Positions 25,850 through 33,560 are shown, numbered from the stretch's first letter. The stretch is 64,000 nt of DNA from Streptomyces kanamyceticus (GCF_008704495.1 NZ_CP023699.1:7254001-7318000), one strand, 5' to 3'. Made by a program: numbers and translations. The notes: generated by a model not told the origin, from the sequence alone.

Positions 25850-28291
25850 TTAGTCCTCTTTCAGAGAAGCCAGGTTGTTCATGGCGTTGGTGTGGCCGAG
25901 GTCGGCGGCCCGGGTGAACCAGGTGAGGGCTGCTTCGGTGTCGTCCTGCTCGGCCAGGAGGACGCCGAGATTGTTCATGGCGTTGGTGTCTCCGAGGTCG
26001 GCGGCCCGGGTGAACGAGGTGAGGGCTGCTTCGGTGTTGCCCTGCTCGGCCAGGAGAGTGCCGAGATTGTTCATGGCGCTGATGTTGCCGAGGTCGGCGG
26101 CCCGGGTGTGCCAGGTGAGGGCTGCTTCGGTGTTGCCCTGCTCGGCCAGGAGGACGCCGAGGTTGAACATGGCGCTGATGTTGCCGAGGTCGGCGGCCCG
26201 GGTGAACGAGGTGAGGGCTGCTTCGGTGTCGCCCTGCTCGGCCAGGAGGACGCCGAGGTTGAACATGGCGCTGATGTTGCCGAGGTCGGCGGCCCGGGTG
26301 TGCCAGGTGAGGACTGCTTCGGTGTCGCCCTGCTCGGCCAGGAGGACGCCGAGGTTGAACATGGCGTTGGTGTTCCCGAGGTCGGCGGCCCGGGTGAACG
26401 AGGTGAGGGCTGCTTCGGTGTTGCCCTGCTCCTTGAGGAGGACGCCGAGGTGGTTCATGGCGTTGGTGTTGCCGAGGTCGGCGGCCCGGGTGTGCCAGGT
26501 GAGGGCTGCTTCGGTGTCGCCCTGCTCGGCCAGGAGGACGCCGAGGTTGAACATGGCGCTGATGTTGCCGAGGTCGGCGGCCCGGGTGTGCCAGGTGAGG
26601 GCTGCTTCGGTGTCGCCCTGCTCCTTGAGGAGGACGCCGAGGTGGATCATGGCGTTGGTGTTGCCGAGGTCGGCGGCCCGGGTGTGCCAGGTGAGGGCTG
26701 CTTCGGTGTCGCCCTGCTCCTTGAGGAGAGCGCCGAGGTGGTTCATGGCGTTGGTGTTGCCGAGGTCGGCGGCCCGGGTGAACGAGGTGAGGGCTGCTTC
26801 GGTATCGCCCTGCTCCTTGAGGAGAAAGCCGAGGTTGTACATAGAGACGGCTTGTCCTGCGTCAGCTGGGCGCTGGAGTGCAGTGTGAGCGTGGTCGAGT
26901 CTGTTCGCGAAGTAGGCGGTGTTTGCGATGGACATGCATGCCCGGACGGAGGAGATCGCGATGAGGCGACTCCAGATGCGAGCGGGGATCTCCTCGGGTG
27001 CGCCTGGCAGGTCCCGATCGGTGTGGTCGACGAGGATGTCGGAGACGGTGTAGGAGACGGTCTGACCGATGGCCTCGGCGTGAGGTTGGAGGGGGGCGAT
27101 GCCGCCGCTGTGTAGGACGGGCTCACAGGCCCATTCCAGTGCGACGAGGAACCAGGTGTCCTCAGCGGCGGCGAGCTGGGGGCCGGTCAGGTATTCCTGG
27201 GCGAGTTCTGCGAGTAGTGGGCGGGGGAGGAGTGGGGGGTGGCCGCAACGGCGCGCTGCGACCGCCGCGGTGATGACGGCTTGGCCGTAGGGGTTGTCCC
27301 CCAGCTCCCAGCGGTAGATCAGTTCTGGCGCGGCTGACAGGACCTGCGTGAGGCCAGTGGGTCCGTGATGGCGTGCGGCCTGTGCGATTCGCGGGTCTGA
27401 CGCAGCCAGTACCTCGGCCCTCTCCCTTTCCTTCTGGCTCCAACTGACGAGGCGGAAGCGGCGAGCAAGTTCCAGAACGTCACGGCTGTTCTGGTTCAAG
27501 TCCTCCCCGGCTCCGTTGCCCTCCTCCCCACGGGCAGGCGCGCGTAGCTGCGCGTCAATGTCGGGCCAGATGGTGCCGATCAAGATCGTTGGGTGGGCCC
27601 GGTCGGCGAGGATCCGACGGAGTGTGGCGGCGCGTAGGGGATCCGTTCCGGTCAGGAACTGCTGGGTCTCGTTGAGCCAGATCACGCGGTGCTTCAGGTC
27701 GGCTCCGCTGCTTACCAGGGCGGTTAAGTCGGCGGCGGTGGCGGGCATCAGAAAGTGCCAGTTGGGGAGGACCGCGCGGATGGTTTCCCAGGCGCACCGG
27801 GTCTTGCCTGCGGCGGCCGGTCCGATGAGGAGAACGAATCCACCAGTCGTGGTCATGGCCTGGAGAGTGGCGCGCAGGTCCGCGTCGATGTCGCGCGGGA
27901 CGTAGCTGGGAAGATCCGGTGACAGTCCCAACTCTTCTGCGGCGCCTTCCGGGAGAGGGAGGGCCTCGTGGATTCCGAGTTGGGCGCGATCGGCGATCTC
28001 TTCCGACAGCAGGATCTTGCCTTCGCCCGGCATCCGCTCCAGGGCGTCTTTCGCCTGTGCCGCGCTCTCAGCGCTCCGGATGGTGCGGTTCGCCATGGCG
28101 GTGGCCCAGGCATTGAGCGTGGGAGTCCAGAGGGCGACCAGGACACCGCTGGCGGCTACCAGACTGGCCACTAGCCACTTGGGCCAGGAGAGTTCGCCGG
28201 ACTTGGCTCCCGCTGGCAGCGCAGTCAACAAGATCACTGCGAGCAGCGGACCAACCAGGGCCAACCATGGGCGTATCTTCCCCCAGTTCAT
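25850..28291 (-). CDS. Membrane-anchored STAND-like P-loop NTPase with ten TPR/Sel1-like repeats
   Basis: The product has 813 residues. Two hydrophobic helices occur at about 9-26 and 39-56, followed by a linker. A P-loop NTPase domain follows: Walker A GPAAAGKT at 157-164 and a Walker B-like strand RVIWLNE at 202-208, with Asn replacing the usual Asp; a sensor-like TILIGTIWP comes later. Residues about 260-480 are helical. Residues 486-805 are ten 32-residue repeats of the type NLGVLLAEQGDTEAALTWHTRAADLG, nearly identical to one another. The architecture (NTPase plus repeat sensor) resembles STAND signalling or defence ATPases, here tied to the membrane. It is cargo at the left end of the element. 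A perfect dyad overlaps the start codon. Confidence 0.85.
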   Translation of the reverse strand: MNWGKIRPWLALVGPLLAVILLTALPAGAKSGELSWPKWLVASLVAASGVLVALWTPTLNAWATAMANRTIRSAESAAQAKDALERMPGEGKILLSEEIADRAQLGIHEALPLPEGAAEELGLSPDLPSYVPRDIDADLRATLQAMTTTGGFVLLIGPAAAGKTRCAWETIRAVLPNWHFLMPATAADLTALVSSGADLKHRVIWLNETQQFLTGTDPLRAATLRRILADRAHPTILIGTIWPDIDAQLRAPARGEEGNGAGEDLNQNSRDVLELARRFRLVSWSQKERERAEVLAASDPRIAQAARHHGPTGLTQVLSAAPELIYRWELGDNPYGQAVITAAVAARRCGHPPLLPRPLLAELAQEYLTGPQLAAAEDTWFLVALEWACEPVLHSGGIAPLQPHAEAIGQTVSYTVSDILVDHTDRDLPGAPEEIPARIWSRLIAISSVRACMSIANTAYFANRLDHAHTALQRPADAGQAVSMYNLGFLLKEQGDTEAALTSFTRAADLGNTNAMNHLGALLKEQGDTEAALTWHTRAADLGNTNAMIHLGVLLKEQGDTEAALTWHTRAADLGNISAMFNLGVLLAEQGDTEAALTWHTRAADLGNTNAMNHLGVLLKEQGNTEAALTSFTRAADLGNTNAMFNLGVLLAEQGDTEAVLTWHTRAADLGNISAMFNLGVLLAEQGDTEAALTSFTRAADLGNISAMFNLGVLLAEQGNTEAALTWHTRAADLGNISAMNNLGTLLAEQGNTEAALTSFTRAADLGDTNAMNNLGVLLAEQDDTEAALTWFTRAADLGHTNAMNNLASLKED
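25877..26836 (-). repeat. Ten 96-bp tandem repeats inside the NTPase gene
   Basis: Ten in-frame 96-bp units encode residues 486-805. Differences between units cluster in a few positions: TSF, TWF or TWH; NISAM, NTNAM or other; AEQ or KEQ. The rest is almost invariant even at synonymous sites, which indicates recent amplification or gene conversion. Copy number is probably variable among strains. Confidence 0.95.
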
Positions 28292-28309
28292 GCGTCCATC
28301 ATGAACTGG
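28283..28309. promoter_or_regulatory. Perfect 10-bp dyad over the NTPase start codon
   Basis: CCAGTTCATG at 28283 and CATGAACTGG at 28300 are exact inverted repeats with a 7-base spacer. The start codon (28289-28291, reverse strand) lies inside one arm. It could be an operator or, in the mRNA, a hairpin that hides the start. Confidence 0.7.
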
Positions 28310-28452
28310 TGTGTTCCGTCAGCCACCACACACGGCAAAAGATCTGCGGCGGTATCGAGGAGATGCCCCTTGGTGGAGCCTGTGCTCCCTCACCGTGCCT
28401 AGGCGTGACCTGCTGCAATCGCCAGGCGCGTCGGGCCTCTAGCGCACTGAGA

Positions 28453-28481
28453 AGGGCCCCGTCCGACATCGGCGGGGCCCT
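28453..28481 (-). terminator. Terminator after the DUF397 gene
   Basis: AGGGCCCCG at 28453 pairs with CGGGGCCCT at 28473 across an 11-base loop, just downstream of the leftward DUF397 stop at 28495. It separates that pair from the NTPase gene. Confidence 0.8.
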
Positions 28482-28494
28482 AGTTCTCTCGCGG

Positions 28495-28689
28495 CTACTG
28501 GCGCTGTGCGTAGTCGACGAAGCAGCCCCACGCAGTGTCAGAGATCATGATCGCGGGGCCAGGGTTCTTGCTGTCTCGCACTGGGACGACACCGGTGAAA
28601 CCGTCGGCAACCTCGACGCACTCGCCACCGTTCGTGTTGCTGTAGCTGCTCCGGCGCCAGGTGGCGGCGCTCAGGTCGATGGGGCGCAC
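28495..28689 (-). CDS. DUF397 protein
   Basis: The product has 64 residues and the DUF397 pattern: ATWRRSSYSNTNGGECVEVA, then VPVRDSKNPGPAIMI and a terminal W. DUF397 proteins occur almost always next to DUF5753 HTH regulators in Streptomyces, often described as a toxin/antitoxin-like or BldB-type pair. Here it overlaps the regulator gene by 19 bp (start 28689, regulator stop 28671), so the two are coupled. As cargo of a mobile element it may help stabilise or regulate it. Confidence 0.9.
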   Translation of the reverse strand: MRPIDLSAATWRRSSYSNTNGGECVEVADGFTGVVPVRDSKNPGPAIMISDTAWGCFVDYAQRQ

Positions 28690-29513
28690 GGGACTTCCTC
28701 CAACATCTGCGTGATGACCTTCCGCGACTCTGCCGGGGACAAAGCCAAGTCGCGGACCGCATCATATGTGCGAAGTAGCCGCTCTACCTGGTCATTTTCC
28801 TCGATCAGTTGGCCACGGATGTCGTTCTCCGTATACGCCACGGTACGACCGTCGGCCAGCCTCAGAAACATGACGGCGGTGTTCATCAGGCCATGTAGTC
28901 CGGCCGTTTGAGGCACGACATGCAACATGATGTTGGGGCTGTCGGCTGCCTCGATGAGGTGTTCAAGCTGATGCCGCCATGCCTGGGGATCCCGTAGAGG
29001 GGTGCGCAACACTGCCTCGGAGAGCATGGTCCGGAACGGCGGTGCGTCGTCTCCTGTGAGCAACGAGCGTCGGCCTATGCGTGCTTCGACTTGTTGGTTC
29101 AGCTCTTCGCCCCTGAATCCTCCTGCTGACAGAGCTTCGCGCGCGTACCCCTCTGTCTGAAGCAAGCCAGGCGGGGCGCTCACCGCGTAGTGCCACAGGC
29201 TTGTTGCCTCGGCTTCTAGTGCCATGTAGCGGCGGTACTGCTCTCGGAATTGGGTGGGGTCGCCAACGGCCAACTCCCACAGGGCGAGCAGGAATCCGGG
29301 TGTGCCGTAATGCTGATCGAGAGCCTGAACGACCTCGGGGCCGCCTAGGGTCTCTCCGCTCTCCATCTTGCCGAAGAGTGAGTAGTCCCATCCGAGGACC
29401 TCAGCCAGCTGCCGCAGGCTTTCACCGCTCTGTGCTCGCTTGGCCCGCAACTCTTCGATGAATCGGCGACGCGGTTCCTGGCTCCGTCCGGTGACGGCGC
29501 GCCTTGGTGGCAT
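28671..29513 (-). CDS. Scr1/DUF5753-family HTH transcriptional regulator
   Basis: The product has 280 residues. The N-terminal HTH_31/XRE domain (residues about 20-75) contains ESLRQLAEVLGWDYSLFGKMESGE. The C-terminal two-thirds is the DUF5753 ligand/partner domain with PGLLQTEGYAREAL and the late block LPHV-like MLHVVPQTAGLHG. It is the usual upstream partner of the DUF397 gene. Its target may be its own promoter in the 167-bp gap to 29682, shared with the rightward genes. The gene is of average GC for the element. Confidence 0.9.
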   Translation of the reverse strand: MPPRRAVTGRSQEPRRRFIEELRAKRAQSGESLRQLAEVLGWDYSLFGKMESGETLGGPEVVQALDQHYGTPGFLLALWELAVGDPTQFREQYRRYMALEAEATSLWHYAVSAPPGLLQTEGYAREALSAGGFRGEELNQQVEARIGRRSLLTGDDAPPFRTMLSEAVLRTPLRDPQAWRHQLEHLIEAADSPNIMLHVVPQTAGLHGLMNTAVMFLRLADGRTVAYTENDIRGQLIEENDQVERLLRTYDAVRDLALSPAESRKVITQMLEEVPCAPST

Positions 29514-29681
29514 GAGGGGCCCTCCGTGGAAGGTGTGGAACTAACGCCGTGCGGTTGGTGAAGTACGCCTCGTCCGCAGTGCCTCGGCTGTGTTCAAGGG
29601 GCAAGCTCGTTTCACCCGAACACGCAGAGTAGTCCACGCATCGCTCTTCATGCAGGGGTGCGGTGGGCGGAGCGGAATCAG

Positions 29682-29882
29682 ATGTCGGATCAGAGAGAAG
29701 CGGTGACTGGAACCGTAGAACGTGCGGTTGAGCAGGCGGAGTTGGGCGAGCAAGGTGAGCCTCTGGGGCGCTTGCGTCCGGAGGAGGAGAAGGAACTGGT
29801 GGAGGGGGCAATCCTTGCGCCTGGGTCCACGGAGTTCCCTCCGTGTCGGTGCCCGAAGCATCGGCAGTCCGAGGGGAAATAG
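29682..29882 (+). CDS. Small acidic protein with C-terminal CxC motif
   Basis: The product has 66 residues, MSDQREAVTGTVERAVEQAE at its start and ending PPCRCPKHRQSEGK. The middle is Glu-rich and helical. The Cys-x-Cys-x-x-His tail could bind a metal. ATG 29682 has a GGCGGAGCGG stretch upstream. It lies directly against the next gene (TAG then GTG at 29883). I do not know the family. Confidence is moderate, on position and ribosome site. Confidence 0.55.
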   Translation: MSDQREAVTGTVERAVEQAELGEQGEPLGRLRPEEEKELVEGAILAPGSTEFPPCRCPKHRQSEGK

Positions 29883-30710
29883 GTGGGCGCGTCTCGGACG
29901 CCTGACCCGGGGGCAACGGTCATGGACCGGCATTCGGGTCGTGTGGGGACCGTTCAGTTCGTGGCGGGCGGTCATGCCTATCTGAGTCGGCCCACCGGGC
30001 TCGAATGGAAGGTGAGGCTCCATGACCTGCGGCCTGCAACGACGCCTGAGGCTATGGAGCTTGCCCGCTTATACCACGATTTGGGCAGGTACCCGATCGC
30101 GCATGAACCCCCGTCCTCGGCTGTTCCCACTTGGACCGTGCCGCAGTCGAGGGCGGGTTCTCCGTGCGTATTCCCAGCGGAACCAGCGTTTCATCAAGGA
30201 GCCCGATTCGCGCGGGCTGAGGGGATGGCCATGTCCAACGGGAAGGAACCTGTGCCCGTGCCGCAGCGCTGGATGGGGGCATCGGTCGTGATCCGGAATG
30301 AGGCTGGCGCTGTGCTGCTCCTGAAGCCTCACGAGACTTCCGGCTGGCGGTTGCCTGGCGGTCTGTTGCGGGCCGATGAGATGCCGCATGCGGGGCTGAT
30401 GCGGGAGGTGCGTGCGGCCACCGGCTTGCTCTGCGAGACGGTTCACCTGCTGGCGGTGGACTACGTGCGGGCGGGCGGGGGCGCGCCTGAGGGGGTTGAG
30501 TTCGTGTACGACGGAGGCGTTGTGGAAGCTGGTGTGCCCATGCTGATCGAGGAAGCGGCTTTCAGTGGCCGCGCGTGGGTGCAGCTGTCGCGCCTGAAGG
30601 GCATGATGCGGCCTCTGTATGAACGTCGTCTGCGCTGTGCGGTGGATGCGCTGGGCAAGGGGACTGTCTACCTCGTGCAGGGCTTGGATGTTGCGACGAG
30701 CAGCCGCTAG
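29883..30710 (+). CDS. NUDIX-like protein with N-terminal KOW-like domain; degenerate Nudix box
   Basis: One open frame of 275 codons joins two parts. Residues about 14-55 (DRHSGRVGTVQFVAGGHAYL, WKVRLHDLRPAT) resemble the small KOW-like proteins common in Streptomyces. Residues about 118-270 form a NUDIX domain (RWMGASVVIRNEAGAVLLL). AICEs often carry a NUDIX gene near their regulators. The Nudix box should read Gx5Ex7REUxEExGU; here the final EE is AA (MREVRAATGL), so the key metal ligands are lost. A separate translation start at ATG 30234 is possible. GTG 29883 has GAGGGGAAATAG upstream. Confidence 0.75.
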   Translation: MGASRTPDPGATVMDRHSGRVGTVQFVAGGHAYLSRPTGLEWKVRLHDLRPATTPEAMELARLYHDLGRYPIAHEPPSSAVPTWTVPQSRAGSPCVFPAEPAFHQGARFARAEGMAMSNGKEPVPVPQRWMGASVVIRNEAGAVLLLKPHETSGWRLPGGLLRADEMPHAGLMREVRAATGLLCETVHLLAVDYVRAGGGAPEGVEFVYDGGVVEAGVPMLIEEAAFSGRAWVQLSRLKGMMRPLYERRLRCAVDALGKGTVYLVQGLDVATSSR

Positions 30711-30755
30711 CGGGGGTGCTCGGCCCCTGGTCGGCTGGCGCTTCGGTTCGAGATG

Positions 30756-30790
30756 CCCCGCCAACTCCTATGAGCTGGCGGGGTCTTTCT
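30756..30790 (+). terminator. Terminator after the NUDIX-like gene
   Basis: CCCCGCCAACTC pairs with GAGCTGGCGGGG with one mismatch and is followed by TCTTTCT, a rare T-rich tail in this genome. Confidence 0.8.
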
Positions 30791-30837
30791 GTGCCGGGTG
30801 TGGTGCTGTCTGCCATGATCCTGAGTCCCCCCTCTGA

Positions 30838-30857
30838 CCACATAACCGGTTATGTGG
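30838..30857. promoter_or_regulatory. Predicted GntR/KorSA-type operator 1
   Basis: This is a perfect 20-bp palindrome, CCACATAACC followed by GGTTATGTGG. TTGACC, a good -35 hexamer, follows from 30858. The same core occurs before the 33589 gene, close to the GntR regulator gene. Repression of the SH3-protein promoter is expected. Confidence 0.85.
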
Positions 30858-30958
30858 TTGACCTGTGAGTTGTGAGTGTTCGATGCTGGCCACTCAACCG
30901 GATGAGTCGCTGACCGTCGGTCGGCGGCTCGTCTCAACTCAACCTGAGGGGTCGTCAG

Positions 30959-31369
30959 ATGATGGGAAGCAAGCTGCGGACGCTGATCGTCTCCGGTGCG
31001 CTGGTGGCGGGTGTCGGCATGACGGGGGCGGTGGTCGCCTCGGCTGCGCCGCTGCCGGGGCCGGATGGTGTCGGGTCGTCGCGCAACAGTGCTCCGTCCG
31101 GGCATGAGAGGAGTGCCTACTCCTCCGGTGGCAAGGCCAAGCGCGGTGACGTCGCTTCGGTGACGGTGGACGGTTTGCGGGTGCGTACAGGGCCCGGCAC
31201 GTCCCGGCGCATCCTGGGGCAGTTATACGAGGGGGAGCGGGTGACGCTGATCGGTGCGCGGCAGGACAAGCGCGGGCAGATATGGCACCGGGTGGTGCTC
31301 AAGCGGCACTCGGCGGGCGGTCTGCCGCGCGGGTTCAAGGGCTGGGTGACGGCCGCGTATCTGTACTGA
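30959..31369 (+). CDS. Secreted bacterial SH3-domain protein
   Basis: The product has 136 residues. Residues 1-30 are a Sec signal peptide (basic MMGSKLR, hydrophobic IVSGALVAGVGMTGAVVAS, cleavage near ASAAP). The mature part has a Ser/Gly-rich linker and an SH3b domain: VTVDGLRVRTGPGTSRRILGQL, GERVTLIGA, WHRV and a final GWVTAAYLY. Such domains bind cell wall. On a conjugative element it could modify the mating surface. The upstream KorSA-type operator suggests that it is switched on with transfer genes. Confidence 0.85.
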   Translation: MMGSKLRTLIVSGALVAGVGMTGAVVASAAPLPGPDGVGSSRNSAPSGHERSAYSSGGKAKRGDVASVTVDGLRVRTGPGTSRRILGQLYEGERVTLIGARQDKRGQIWHRVVLKRHSAGGLPRGFKGWVTAAYLY

Positions 31370-31402
31370 GTGGCCCTAACTGGCCGTTCGGCTGGGCGAG
31401 TT

Positions 31403-31436
31403 GGGCCCCCTCTCTGCTGCGGCGGGGAGGGGGCCC
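31403..31436 (+). terminator. Terminator after the SH3-domain gene
   Basis: GGGCCCCCTCTC at 31403 pairs with GGGAGGGGGCCC ending 31436. It starts 34 bp beyond the stop at 31369. Confidence 0.8.
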
Positions 31437-31650
31437 GTGCCGTAGGTGCGTCACGATCGCTCGACATATGCCACGAGAGTGGACGTTTGCATCATGATTT
31501 GCAATTGAATACGCAGACCTGCTGCGTCTCAGGGTGACCGCGCGTAGCATCTGGGACGACATGCCGCCCAATTCCGGGCGTGCGTGGGCCACTTGCGCCA
31601 CTCTGCGCAAGGTCGGCGAGATCCTGAGGCCCTGACCAGGGAGGGTGCAA

Positions 31651-31992
31651 ATGGCTGGCGAACGGGGGGATGGCTGCGATGGCATATCCGATGAGACTGA
31701 GATGACGTTCACGCGTGGCGTGGACTATGTGTCGGCGTGGCGGGCGGCTCACGGCGCGGCCTTGGCGATCAACAGAGCCGCTGAGGCGGCGGGGCTGGAC
31801 CGTGGCCGGGTAAAGGCGGTCCCGCACGCGTCGGCGGTGGGTGAGGCGGTGGTGTGGCTGCGTCCGGCCGATGCCCGGACGATCGCTGCGGCACTGGATG
31901 CGAGGAACGGCGCGAAGCCCTGCAAGGGCGGGGCAGGGACGGCTCGTTGGTGCACGGCGGACGCTGAGGAGGGCGGGAGTGTCGAACGATGA
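31651..31992 (+). CDS. Small hypothetical protein of the element
   Basis: The product has 113 residues from ATG 31651, with GGGAGGG six bases upstream. A helical N-terminal half (VDYVSAWRAAHGAALAINRAAEAAGL) is followed by a beta-containing part (VGEAVVWLRPADARTIAAAL) and a Gly/Ala-rich tail. No known domain is recognised. Its stop lies within the next gene, so the two are translationally coupled. Confidence 0.7.
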   Translation: MAGERGDGCDGISDETEMTFTRGVDYVSAWRAAHGAALAINRAAEAAGLDRGRVKAVPHASAVGEAVVWLRPADARTIAAALDARNGAKPCKGGAGTARWCTADAEEGGSVER

Positions 31993-32146
31993 GTGGCGGA
32001 CCAAGGCGGGCTCGCGGGTGAGGATCAAAACCACGCGGCGCGGTGACTTCATCGACTGTGACGGCTGTCGGCGCGAAATCAAGATCACGGGTGGCGGTCC
32101 GGCGATGTTCGCGGCCCGGCGGCATGCGGACGAGTGCCGGAGATGA
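31979..32146 (+). CDS. Small zinc-finger-like protein
   Basis: The product has 55 residues. CDGC at about 27-30 and a late HADEC (His and Cys) make a plausible C2HC metal site: DFIDCDGCRREIKIT and ARRHADECRR. It is basic (RTKAGSRVRIKTTRR) and could bind nucleic acid. GTG 31979 has GAGGAGGGCGGGA upstream and lies 14 bp before the end of the preceding gene. Similar tiny proteins occur in AICEs; the function is unknown. Confidence 0.7.
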   Translation: MSNDEWRTKAGSRVRIKTTRRGDFIDCDGCRREIKITGGGPAMFAARRHADECRR

Positions 32147-32610
32147 ACGCGGAAGCGAACTGGACCGGGTCTGCGGCGTGCACCACCGAAAGTCAGCCCC
32201 CACGGTGGGGCGGGAATCCGCGGTGGGTCAGTGGCCACCTGGGCCCCGGTCCGGCCCCGGCCGCGCTGCCATGGTCTTGTGCCCCCTCGGCCTGGAGGCG
32301 CCACTCTTCGCGCGGTCCCCGTCGGGGCACCGCAGGCCCCCCGGGGCCGAGGAGACGCCGACCCTGGTGCGGTCGAACTCCCTGCTCTGGAGTGGAGGTT
32401 GACCGACCCTCCGACGTGAGGTCCCTGGCGGTGAGGCGGGGCAGGGAAAGGCCCTCGCGCGGGGGTGTCGCGGGGCCTTCCTGCTGCTCGGTCGGGTCGG
32501 CGGTCGGGCGGTGGTCGTCCGGTCGGGACCGGCCGCAGGCCGCATGCCCGACCGGGGCGGCCAAGCCGCCCGGCGCGCCGCAGGCGCGCCCTGGAGCAAG
32601 TAGAGAAGAG
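32147..32610. other. 464-bp intergenic region with hairpins, convergent genes
   Basis: This gap lies between the small zinc protein gene (rightward) and the GntR gene (leftward). It has a stem-loop at 32448-32479 (AAGGCCCTCGCG with CGCGGGGCCTT, one bulged base) and two close hairpins at about 32552-32592 (GGGCGG/CCGCCC and GGCGCGCC/GGCGCGCC), which serve as terminators. Several open frames cross it on both strands, but none has a good start site. Nothing else is recognised. Confidence 0.5.
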
Positions 32611-33411
32611 TTACGCCGATGCCGGACGGCGCGGGGCCCGCTTGGCGGCTGCCTTGGCCGGTGTCACGGCAAAGACGAACTCGCACGTGGCGGCGGGTGC
32701 CCTCAACTCCTCGCAGAGCAGAGGGCGGTACTCGCCGTCTTGGGACTCGGCGGTGATTCGGTAGCTAATCAGGAGCGGGCTGTGGTCGGTGAGGCCCAAG
32801 GCGGTCCGCTCGTCGGGGTAGGGGGCGCGCGCGGTGACGTGCTCCGTAAAGGTGAGGGTCTTCCCCGCGTCGGAGAGCTGTTTGAGGAGATCGCTGGGCG
32901 GTGCGTCGGGCACCTCGGCGAGAGAGGGCACCTCGGCGGCCGTGGCGAGCGGGATGAGCATCCGGTGGGCGGCCCGTGTGCCGGTGGTGGGATCGCTGAG
33001 GAGGCGGTCGACGCTGATCGCGTCCTGGTCGACCTGGTCGAGCATTGCCCCCAAGTGCCCTTCCAGGACGGTGCGGGTGACGGCGGGCGCCTCGTGCTCG
33101 GGCAGATCCGACAGGCGCCACGCCTTGCCGGTGCGCTGGATGGAGCGGTCGATGGTCACCGCAGGGGCAGGGCCGCCCCGGTCCCGCACGATGGTCCCCT
33201 TGCCGTGCCGGGTGTACACCAGGCCCATGCTGCGCAGCTCGGCGATGGCGGAGCGCACCGTGTGCTTGCTGACCCCGTAGGTCTCCACCAGGTCCCCGTC
33301 AAAGGGCAGAAGATCACCGGACTTGTACTCGCCGTTCCTGATCTGCGTGGCCAGTTGGTGCGCCATCTCCAGGTACATGGGACGCGGGCGCGCTAGGGGC
33401 TTCTTCGTCAT
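32611..33411 (-). CDS. GntR/HutC-family repressor, KorSA-like
   Basis: The product has 266 residues. The GntR winged helix (residues about 10-75) contains YLEMAHQLATQIRNGEYKSGDLLP, ETYGVSKHTVRSAIAELRSMGLVYTRHGKGTIV. The rest is a UTRA-type ligand domain. KorSA of pSAM2 is of this family and silences the pra/rep/tra functions. Two near-identical palindromes, one at 33531-33560 in its divergent promoter region and one at 30838-30857, are the probable operators. The C-terminus is Ala/Arg/Pro-rich. Confidence 0.9.
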   Translation of the reverse strand: MTKKPLARPRPMYLEMAHQLATQIRNGEYKSGDLLPFDGDLVETYGVSKHTVRSAIAELRSMGLVYTRHGKGTIVRDRGGPAPAVTIDRSIQRTGKAWRLSDLPEHEAPAVTRTVLEGHLGAMLDQVDQDAISVDRLLSDPTTGTRAAHRMLIPLATAAEVPSLAEVPDAPPSDLLKQLSDAGKTLTFTEHVTARAPYPDERTALGLTDHSPLLISYRITAESQDGEYRPLLCEELRAPAATCEFVFAVTPAKAAAKRAPRRPASA

Positions 33412-33530
33412 GCGCTCTCCTCGGGGTGGGTGGGGCCGCGTGCTGGACGGGTCTCTCGTCGGTGCTCGGCGGCTTCGCCGGATATGAGGATAAGCGGTTG
33501 ACGCTCACCGGAACAGACACTCAGTCTGGC

Positions 33531-33560
33531 CATATCCGCATAACCGGTTATGTGGATATG
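33531..33560. promoter_or_regulatory. Predicted GntR/KorSA-type operator 2
   Basis: The core CATAACCGGTTATG is identical to operator 1. Here the dyad extends to 15-bp arms (CATATCCGCATAACC and GGTTATGTGGATATG) with a single mismatch. It lies between the GntR gene and the rightward gene at 33589. The decamer GGATATGAGG occurs again at 33479-33488, a possible extra half-site. Confidence 0.88.

Noticed and set aside
25875..27115. CRISPR-like regular repeats and long forward frames across 25875-26840
   Set aside because: The period is 96 bp with no unique spacers, and the units encode protein repeats in the reverse strand. It is a coding tandem array, not CRISPR. The forward frames are shadows.
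31335..32304. Reverse-strand frames across 31335-32304
   Set aside because: They are antisense to the small zinc protein and its neighbour, which have good ribosome sites and coupled starts; no domain is recognised in the reverse frames.
32134..33396. Long forward frame opposite the GntR gene
   Set aside because: It is antisense to a clearly homologous GntR-family gene and has low-complexity composition.
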